Positions 55,440-64,000 of a DNA stretch of 64,000 nt are shown piece by piece; within the stretch, counting starts at the first letter, position 1, and each line of letters opens with the position of its first letter. Source of the DNA: Lamellibrachia columna (taxonomy: Eukaryota; Annelida; Polychaeta; Sabellida; Siboglinidae); the NCBI GenBank assembly GCA_963662155.1, contig OY759267.1, forward strand, positions 36,545,656 to 36,609,655, read 5' to 3'. Below the pieces are notes generated by a model, which was not told where the DNA came from, did no database searches, and was given only the letters and a program-made list of their open reading frames with translations. The translations under genes were made by a program, and so were the position numbers.

Positions 55440-56410
55440 CAAATTGCACGGATGCAATCCAACTCTGCACATATGAGATGTATTATGTAATATCTACTGG
55501 CTAAGAAAAAATAGTTTTACCTGTATGACATTAGTTCAAAATATTTAAATACACAATGGCTGGTAACTTTGCTGCAAAATACTCTTAGATGTGCGCTGAA
55601 CCAAGTAGGACAAAGGATTTGAATCAAACACAAGAGAGGGTAGTTTCAGTAAATTTTGCCATCCCTATCACACTTCAATAATGTGAAATTTGCCCCACGT
55701 CCAATATTTATAGGGCAATATCATAGCAATAGCATCCAGGTAAGACCTCTCACTATGCGTATGGTTGCTTAATTATTCTGATATTTTAGATATGCGCTTT
55801 CGTTAAGTGCATACGATATAGTGTGCAATGGAAACATTCACTCACATGTGTGAGACTTCAATGACAGGTGCATATTTCTGAGTTAGTTTCATTAACTAGA
55901 AAGGCGAGACCCTTGCCTAGACACACAGACCCAGCTGGCATCGACGGCTGCCACCATCACGCCGGCAGAAGGATAGACGCGACGGACTTTATGATAATTA
56001 TACTTAATCGAAAAGTTGCGTGGTGGACGGCATTAGGAAGCAGAATAAATAAACAACACGTAGGCTTCCTGCATTGATAAAAGTAGCTGTCAATATACAT
56101 ATGTCTACGAATTGCTGATTTAAAAAGTCGTGAATCAGCTCACCTTGGCATGGAGTCTGACGTCACCAGTCTCTGTGCGTCACTGAGCATGTATGCGTAC
56201 TTATACTTGGCTGCATAATTAATCATCCACATGGCAGCAAGCTCAAAATGCTTCATGTAAAAACAATTATTTATTAAAAAAATCTGCACGTATAATTATG
56301 CATAAAATGCAAGAAATAAGTAGCATAGAAAGTACTTATGGGAAATTATCACGTTTTCGTACAGTTCACACAAAGAATTGCTTTAAGAATCACTTTACTG
56401 GATGTTTACA
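55440..56410. other. Upstream intron or 5' flank of CAMTA, nothing recognised
   Basis: The first visible CAMTA exon begins in phase 1, so an upstream coding exon must exist. None could be identified here. No repeats of note. Confidence 0.4.
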
Positions 56411-56411
56411 G

Positions 56412-59400
56412 ATGACGTTACTAAAAGTATCCAGCTGCCGAAGGAACTGGAGTTAGTTCCCACGGTGATAGAATTCCCATCAGACCGACACAGGTGGAAC
56501 ACAAATGAGGTAATTCATATTGTGTGTGCGTGACTATTTCATGCTTGACACATTACACATGCAGGCAATCACTCACGCACACATACTTTTGAGTGTGTGG
56601 TATGCCATAGCCAGGTCAATTTCATTGTAGTTGGAATTGAAACATTAATTCCAGAATTGGCATTGGTGTTTGTTTTTAAAAGTAATTGGAATTCGTGAAA
56701 ATTTAATTGGTATTTTGAGTAACTTTTTCAGTTAAATCATGTAACTTTTTAACTCAAATTATTCACTACAAATAATCAATAAAATATAATAAGTTGCATA
56801 TATAATTTTTTTGTTACCATAATGTGCAGAAACTAAATAAAACTGCTGTAGATGTTCTGTTTTGACATTGAGTATTTCTGTTGAGTTGAGTTCACATGTG
56901 GAATTGGTATTTTTGAGGTGGAATTTATTGGTATTTGTGATTGGTGTGGAATTGGAATTGATATAATGTAATTGACAGACCTGCTCTAAGTAAACACCTA
57001 TAGTTGGCCTGCTAATACTTAAGCAGGTATTTCCTGAAGCCATAAACCTATCTGCCTACATGTTTTCCCATGTTGTTGAAATAATAGTTTTTACATTAAC
57101 TAATGAAGTATTTCTGCTGCTAGACAGTGCTACTAAATGCAATCTTCCACTATGCAGTATAATGTTAATTAATGAAGTTATGTTGCTAATTTGTGACTTG
57201 AATTTGAATTGATAAAATGAATTGAATTTGAATTGATCTTTTTTGTTAGAAAATTTGGAATTGACCTCTCATAAATACATGTGAATTTGAATTTATGAAT
57301 TGAACCCAGATCTGGACCAGGCACGGGGTAAATTCCATTTTGTCAAAGGTGTTTATCAGGCAGGTGTCCTAAATCTCTGTAAATAAACCTTGTCCACTGA
57401 GAAAGAAAATGAGATAAGGCCTGAATGGTCTGACTTTGGTTTTACTGTCTGTTACAGTAACTTAGTATTTGTTTTTGATGCAAATGCTTGATTATATTGT
57501 TCTTGTTCACAATGTTTCATTAGCACAGTAGACAGTGTCTATGCTGTAATATTGACAGCTTCCTGGCTGTTACCAGATTCAGAGTGACATACTAATAGCA
57601 GACAAATATGATTTTAATAGTCAATTTAAGGGGTAATTAATAGTATCAAGTCAGTAATTCCAACAAAATTTATTCCAGTTCCCCAAAACAATAATTTCTA
57701 ATTCCAACTAGCTTTAAAAAATCGATTCCAATTCCTATTCCGAAATTGGAATTGAGGGTCAATTCCAGCTTTGATCATCTAATTCTAGTCTACTTTTTGT
57801 TCCCAGTGTTAAGACAGATGTCAGAACTAGAGCTTTTTCAATAGCTGCACCGACTCTGTGGAACTTACTTCCTGTTAGTGTTAAATCTGTAGGAAATATA
57901 ACATTTTGCGGTAAACTAAAACCCACCTGTTTAAACTTGCTTATCCTCCATAGTTCCCCAGCATATCAATTCAACTGTTTACAACTGGAACTGCTTATCA
58001 ATTATCAACTAATTTTGCTGCCAAGCTTGGGTCTCCGGAGGGTTTTAGCGCAATAGAAGTATTTTCATATATTATGTTATTACTATGTTTGTTTCATCCA
58101 TTGTAGGAAATTGCAGCAATATTACTAGCCTTCTCCGAGCACCAGCGATGGCAGAGCGAAGAGGTCAAAGTATGGTAGGTACCTCATGGACAAAACACCT
58201 TTGAGTGGGCACACTTTCTGTTTGGAGGGGTGCAGTAAACATCAGTGTTAGGAGAGTGATTTCACAGTGCTCCTAGATCAGGGGACATTTGGAGGGGTGC
58301 AGTAAACACCAGTGTTAGGAGAGTGATTTCACAGTGTTCCTGGATCAGGGGACATTTAAATAAGGTATAGAGCTCATCAGGAAAAGTTTTCCTAAAGCAG
58401 AACCCATCTTAAACATTTTAAGAGCATTTTAAAAATGTGTTTCACTAAGATGCTCGTAAATCTATCATGAGCTTAGGAGCAACATTTTAACCATAAACTC
58501 CACCTTGCTCACAAATGGGCATAATAGATGCAAAAAAGTTGTAAATGTGATAAATGGTAATGAACTTTACAAAGTCTGCAGCCAGTGATACTGTTGTGTG
58601 TTTGGATGAAGATTTTCGGTTATACTCTTCGGCTTCGCTGTTTTATCCGACCAGGCCATCTAGTGGCACAATGGTGCTGTACAGTCGCAAGAAGGTGCGT
58701 TACCGTAGAGATGGGTTCTGCTGGAAGAAGCGGCGGGACGGGAAGACGACTCGGGAAGACCACATGAAGCTGAAGGTGCAAGGGGTGGAATGTATCTACG
58801 GCTGCTATGTTCACTCCGCCATTCTGCAGACCTTCCACAGACGCTGCTACTGGCTCCTACAGGTAATCCTGGCTACCCGAATGGTAGCTTTTCTCTATAC
58901 TATCAGTCAGGGTCGGCAGATTTTTACCATGCGTGGTAAAAATCTAGTAATTACCAGCATGGTAGAACTATCACGGAATTACTGCTTTCTTGTGCCATAT
59001 AATTCGTGCTGTAAACCGACTACATTGTTTGGCTGATTATAGCGATACAGAATTAGTTTCACTTGGAGTGGCTAAAGTCAGATATGCCTCAAATGGTTGG
59101 GTGGAAGTTTCGGGTGACTAAGTTTCGGGGCACTTTTGTCAAAAAGTTGATTGTTCAAAACTTAAATATGAGATGAGTTTTTTAAATAAAATTGTTGATA
59201 AAAATGTCCAGGAATCCAGGGAAAGTTACGATGGTCACCAATACAAAAGAACAAAGTTTATCACCTGTGTATCTTTGTTTAAAATTGCAGCATGGTTGCT
59301 AAGTACTGCAGTTACACTATTCATGTTGTCATTCACTAGAACCCTGAGATTGTGCTGGTTCACTACCTGAATGTGCCACTGGCGGAGGACAGTAAGCTGA

Positions 59401-62296
59401 GTGTGCCAACGCTGTCCCTGTGTCCAGAGAAGGAGTGGACGCAGGAGGAACTCATTGGTCAGCTGCAACCCATGTGTAAGTATTGGCTAGTTGGGTTGAC
59501 CTCATCTTCCTCTCAAATATTAATAGAGACTGCCATCCTCCTATAGTCCTTATGATATGTTTAGTTTTCTTATTTTTTTTTTAGTATAAATTTACATTTA
59601 AATCAATCATGTTTAACTAGTAGATCAACTCAAGTAAATTATAAAAGTAACGATTTTGTAGATGCATCATATTTCTGCACTATTACCAACATTGTTAACC
59701 TGTCGTGAAAAATGGACTTGGAAAATGTTTTTTATAATGCTTATCCATTGTTTGATTACCACTAAGCAGAACAAATTATGAAGTTTTCTGAAATATTGGT
59801 GATGAATTATGTAAAATTGAGGTTGCTCAGTTCTAGCGACATTATTCATGTGAGAAGTTCACTGTCTTCCGGATAAGTGGTTATTAACTATGCAAGATCA
59901 GCATATTGAAACGGTGTGAGCATTCGTCTGCCATGAATGTTCTTTATATCATTTTCAGAACTATCAAGGAACTTTTTTCCATCTTTGTCAGTGCTGTATC
60001 ATTCACTCTGTGATTTGTTGGTTGCTAAAATTTAAGATTTGTTCTACAAAAAACGAATGCCCAGCTGATGTATGTGCGTGGGCGTAAATGAGTATGAGTT
60101 GTGTTGTAGTTGCCAGCATGCAGCAGTCAGACCCAAGCAATGTTACTGAGCAGTTGGTGAGTTCTACTGACCTACCGCTACTTTACTTCACTTACACTTT
60201 CCTTGGCCTTCCCTTACTTTATTCAGTCCAGTCCTCTCATTTGGACACTTTCCCTCATCCAATTTCCCATTTTGAAACAACATTTAGCCACAGTGTTATT
60301 CCACTGCATCCATTAGTATCAGTAAAATAACTTTTACAAAACGACTAAAGTGAAATGATGTCATGTTGAAATCACTAATTACATTACATTTTATTTCTGT
60401 GATGAATCCCATAGATAGTGTTTTAATCATGCCATTTCAGATAGAGGAAACAATTCGGTCAATAGTGAACAAGCTGATGATCTCTCAGAAGAAGTCGACT
60501 GGTCGCACACATCATGACTGTACGTGTGCCAACGCCCCCAACTGCACACACATGGGCCGTCGCATCATCTCGCCAAAACTCGCACTAGATGGCTCCCCCG
60601 GCAGCAAGGCCTCGCAGTGGGTTCAGAAACATCTGGTGTCCATGCTGCATGGGGGTCAAACCGCGACTGGCGTTCAAACTGGCCACGACCACACGTCTGG
60701 CGTCCTGCTGAATGCAGCCAGGCAACTGGACAGTCAGTCAAGGACTATCTCTCACACCCCGGTCTTTGTCAATCTGTCGCAGTTGTCTGGGACGAATAAC
60801 GTCATCATTCTGAACAGTCAACCGACGGCGACAGTGCCCCTGATGAAGACCCCCATGGCCGACACTTCCCGCATGCCACCCCCACCCCCTCCCCCAGCCT
60901 CCATCGGCAACCCCGTTCTGCAAGGTACAATAACCCATCAGATGTCGGATCCAAATTTGGCTGCCCGATTAGCCCAGGATGTCAAGGCCAAACCCAGTTC
61001 GTGTAGTGACACACAGTGTGGTGAGTCTGGGGTAAAACATGAGCCGTCTGACAAGGCCACCTTTAATTCAGCACTGAGCGGACGATTGAATGATTGGTTA
61101 GGGTGTGAAAAGGAATGTGGAGAAGTTACGGCACATTGTTTGGATGCACTGATGGATGAACCATGCACTGAGGAACATGCTGCCAAGAGCGAGTCTAACG
61201 TCCCCACCTGCTCTGTCTCCTTGAAGGAAGACAGCATCATGTCCCCGGACATCAGTGCCACAATCCCACACGGTAACATCGACTTGAGTGACTACGCAAA
61301 CATCACATCGCCATCCAGTTCTCACTTCAGTCTTGATGGGTTTGACATTAACTTTCCCGGCTTTGATGAGCATCTCAAGTGGGGTTTGGAGTCAAACCCT
61401 GGCAGGGAGACGGGCAGTCATGGACAGCTAGGGGTTGCTTCAGATGATGGGGTGACGAGTCCTGGACATCAGGCCATGACACTAACGGACGGTATGACGT
61501 CGTTGGGACATGTTGGACGTTGCGTCGAAGGTGACGTGTCAAACAAGAACAGTCATGAGTCGAGACTCACTATCACTGACTTCTCGCCTGAATGGTCTTA
61601 TCCAGAGGTTGGCATCTTCCTTAACTTCTTGTTGTCTTGTTAGCAGACATGCCGCTTTTTGGTTTAAATTATGTTTCATCTGAAATTCTGAATTCGAGTC
61701 TCACCATCTATCAGGCTATGAAATATACATACATAAAAAGAAATTTGCTAGTATTGGCCTGAAATTTGAAATCCGTGTAGTGTAAATAAGGCATACGGCC
61801 ATATTTCTAAAAAAAATCTGTATTGAATATGGGTAATCCATATAAAATGGCATCATTGGCATGTCTGTATTAGCCATGTACATTTATAAGTAGGACAGTG
61901 ATATTTTTAATAATCTTTTTTCTTGAAAAATACAATTTTCTTCTGAAATTATATAAAACAACATGTTTTGGATTGATTTGAAGAACAACATTGAGCTATG
62001 CACATATTACATATTGGTGATTTTGATCATTAGTTAACTGCTAGATTAGACAATTTAAAAGAAACATATATGCTGTATTGCTGGTTAGACAAATTCTACG
62101 GTTGACTGATGATGCAAATCACTAACTGTGGCCATTATAATATTATACGGGTGCATCTGTGTTTGACAGGGTGGCACAAAGGTGCTGGTCACTGGGCCGT
62201 GGTCAAACTCTTCGTCCACCTACACGGTCTTGCTGGACAGTGTCCCTATTCCGGCCACCCTGGTACAGAGCGGCGTGTTACGCTGCTTCAGTCCAG
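56412..62296 (+). CDS. CAMTA: Calmodulin-binding transcription activator (CAMTA), 5' half
   Basis: Exons with matching phases: 56412-56509, 58107-58174, 58655-58862, 59340-59475, 60110-60156, 60441-61607, 62170-62296. The first four encode the CG-1 DNA-binding domain (DRHRWNTNEEIAAILLAFSE, VLYSRKKVRYRRDGFCWKKR, DGKTTREDHMKLKVQGVECI, HRRCYWLLQNPEIVLVHYLN). The 47-nt exon plus the next give VTEQLIEETI, as in vertebrate CAMTA. The 1167-nt exon is a Ser/Pro-rich linker with a PPPPPPP run and an acidic transactivation-like patch, and it ends SPEWSYPE. The last exon starts the IPT/TIG domain (GGTKVLVTGPW...GVLRCFSP). The first coding exon (upstream) and the ankyrin/IQ part (downstream) are outside or unrecognised. 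Nuclear, Ca2+/calmodulin-responsive by family. Confidence 0.96.
57800..57960 (+). mobile_element. LINE 3'-end relic in CAMTA intron
   Basis: Reads FVPSVKTDVRTRAFSIAAPT then LWNLLPVSVKS...FCGKLKPTCLNLL on +, the conserved LINE C-terminal block. Same family as the relic at 19.5 kb (shared VETN/VKTD...FSxAAPTLWN...VSV). Confidence 0.75.
58218..58352. repeat. 68-bp tandem duplication in CAMTA intron
   Basis: TTTGGAGGGGTGCAGTAAAC...GATCAGGGGACAT occurs twice in tandem with three substitutions, about 45 bp downstream of the exon 58107-58174. Confidence 0.88.
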
Positions 62297-62511
62297 GTAG
62301 GTATCCAATAGCAGGGATAGAACTACCCACTAGTCTGGTAGTCCGATCACTAGTAAAGATTGTTGAGGACTAGTAAAACTATTTGTCAACTAGTCCATCT
62401 GTCTAACATCATGTGGCTATTTCCACCAGACTACCCCAATAGGAACAGTCCATGCTCACTACATGGCGTCCAGTGAAGGCCAGTGGCAGCCAGGTTGCAA
62501 CATTGTTATTA

Positions 62512-62668
62512 CATCAGAAACAATCAGCCCCCCTTCCTCACAGGCAGAAACAATCAGCCCCCCTTCCTCACAGGCAGAAACAATCAGCCCCCCTTCCTCA
62601 CAGGCAGAAACAATCAGCCCCCCTTCCTCACAGGCAGAAACAATCAGCCCTCCTTCCTCACAGGCAAT
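62512..62668. repeat. 30-bp minisatellite, 5 copies, each ending like a 3' splice site
   Basis: Unit core AATCAGCCCCCCTTCCTCAC then AGGCAGAAAC. Each copy has a C/T-rich run followed by CACAG, i.e. a plausible acceptor. It lies 215 bp into the CAMTA intron after the IPT/TIG exon. ORFs in three + frames and one - frame are repeat artefacts. Confidence 0.93.
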
Positions 62669-62934
62669 AAAACCGCCTGTCATTAAAACAGTGTTGCAAT
62701 TAACCAGAAAACAGTAAATTGGGTCACTTGTGCTTTCCAGAAACTTTAGCTACAGTTTATGGTGTTATGAATACGAACACTGGATTTCTTGGTATGACGT
62801 ATAAATGGCAATATTTTGACAATCTCACTTGTATTAAATGTAGGAAAGCTGTTTTTTTTTCTCAATATAGCACCATGGTATACTGAAGTACATTACAGCA
62901 CATGTCACTTAACACAATTATGTATAATTAAAAA

Positions 62935-64000
62935 AAGGGGCAGTGAAGGATAATAAATCGCCTGGAGTGGATGGAATTCCTCCAAAACTACTAATGGAAA
63001 CAGTAGAACACAATAGTATACCACTTGCAAGAGTGTTCAACCTGTCATTAAAAGAGGGAGTGGTTCCTTTTGAATGGAATGAAGCAAACGTCATACCATT
63101 ATTTAAAAAGGGTTCAAGAGATAAGTCAGAGAATTACAGACCAGTGAGATTAACATCAGTTATTTGTAGATTATTAGAAAGGTTAATTAATTAATTGTTA
63201 GGCATAAATTATTAAATCCATATCAACATGGATTCCTAAAAGCGAGGTCATACTTAACAAATATGTTATGTTTTTTTGGAAGAAATCACTAAGTGGGTAG
63301 ATATTATCTACTTAGATTTTCAGAAAGTTTTTTGATAAAGTGCCAAATCAACTATTACTACTTCAGTTAAAAATCGGGGACGGCATAATCTACTGGATAG
63401 AACAATGGCTGACTGACAGAAGACAGCGTGTTGTAGTAGATGAGGAGGTGTCAAACTGGAAATCAGTTTTGAATGGGGCACCACAAGGATCAGTATTAGG
63501 ACCTTTATTGTTCTTAATATATATCAGTGACTTGGATGATTATATAACAAGCAACGTACTGAAATTTGTGGATTACACAAAAGTGTTTAGAAGGGTTAAC
63601 AATGATGGTGATAAACAACGTTTACAAAATGATCTAGACAAATTAGTTAAATGGTCTGAAAAATAAGTGCTGATATGAAAGTTTTAGGCAGTTTGGTATT
63701 GCACTTCAAAGGGTAATCAGGAAAAATATTTTGATCAGGAGAAATATAGCATACAAGAAAAAAGCTAATTATTCGGGGGATTTATGCCTCTATATAAAGC
63801 AACAGTTAGGCCTCATTTAGAATACTGTATGTAAGCATGGAGACCATATCGTAAGAAGGATATAAATACGCTTGAACGAATACATAGGAGAGCAACTAAA
63901 ATTATTCCAGAACTGAAAGACCTTAGTTATAAAGAACGCCTAAAAGAATGTGGTTTAAAAGTCCTGCAAGTCTTTACAAGTCCTGCTAGTAAAACATATG
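62935..64000 (+). mobile_element. Family-A LINE copy, truncated and inactive, runs off the window
   Basis: On +: DNKSPGVDGIPPKLLMETVE, FEWNEANVIPLFKKGS, frameshifts, then TDRRQRVVVDEEVSNW, APQGSVLGPLLFL, NVLKFVDYTKVFRRV. The FADD box has become FVDY and GVPQG has become GAPQG. Several indels are present. It continues into the C-terminal block (LSYKERLKECGL) at the right edge. Same sense as CAMTA. Confidence 0.9.

Noticed and set aside
62452..62717. Three + and one - ORFs of Ser/Pro/Gln repeats as a possible CAMTA exon
   Set aside because: 30-bp minisatellite read in all frames. It begins downstream of a consensus donor at 62297, and the frame does not continue the IPT/TIG fold.

Overview
The window is animal genomic DNA from an intron-rich marine invertebrate. 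It holds exons with clean GT-AG borders, long introns, truncated LINEs, tRNA-derived SINEs, MITE-like fold-backs and many minisatellites. A mollusc fits best: the first gene has the chitin-binding plus laminin-G-like layout of Pif/BMSP-type shell-matrix proteins. This is an inference, and amphioxus or another lophotrochozoan is not excluded.

Three genes could be assembled exon by exon with matching intron phases. (1) 184-7993, + strand: the 3' part of a secreted protein with a peritrophin-like chitin-binding domain and a LamG-like jelly roll. (2) 29102-16998, - strand: a nine-exon SH2 adaptor of about 558 aa. It has a Met/Gly/Asp-rich tandem-repeat N-terminus, a short Pro-rich stretch, an acidic segment with a pYxN-type Tyr, and a C-terminal SH2, an SLP-76/BLNK/SH3BP2-like layout with an unusual N-terminus. 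A TATA box and consensus donor near 41.4 kb may be its promoter and 5'UTR exon. (3) 56412-62296, + strand: CAMTA, covering the CG-1 DNA-binding domain, a large linker exon and the first part of the IPT/TIG domain. The gene runs past the right edge. Weaker calls are a two-exon C-terminus of an unknown + strand gene (51769-53788), a terminal exon at 14525-14614, and two minus-strand candidate exons near 54.2-54.9 kb.

Layout: 0-8 kb shell-matrix-like gene, with an 18-bp satellite of about 133 copies in its last intron. 8.4-11.5 kb dead LINEs, one carrying a 28-bp minisatellite grown from its own RT codons. 11.5-17 kb unique DNA, a terminal exon and several minisatellites. 17-29 kb the SH2 gene, whose introns hold a perfect (CA)429 tract and a 59-copy 22-bp array. 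29-41 kb SINEs, a 1.55-kb near-perfect palindrome and a LINE with an intact FADD box. 42-47 kb a duplicated repeat block and two 27-bp arrays. 48-54 kb a MITE with target duplication, a CpG-rich stretch with an NRF1-type motif and the unknown gene. 55-64 kb CAMTA with further LINE copies.

The three genes do not look functionally linked. The recurring theme is minisatellites born from, or anchored in, other elements: LINE RT codons, the SH2 gene's last exon, a LINE 3' tail, and SINE bodies.
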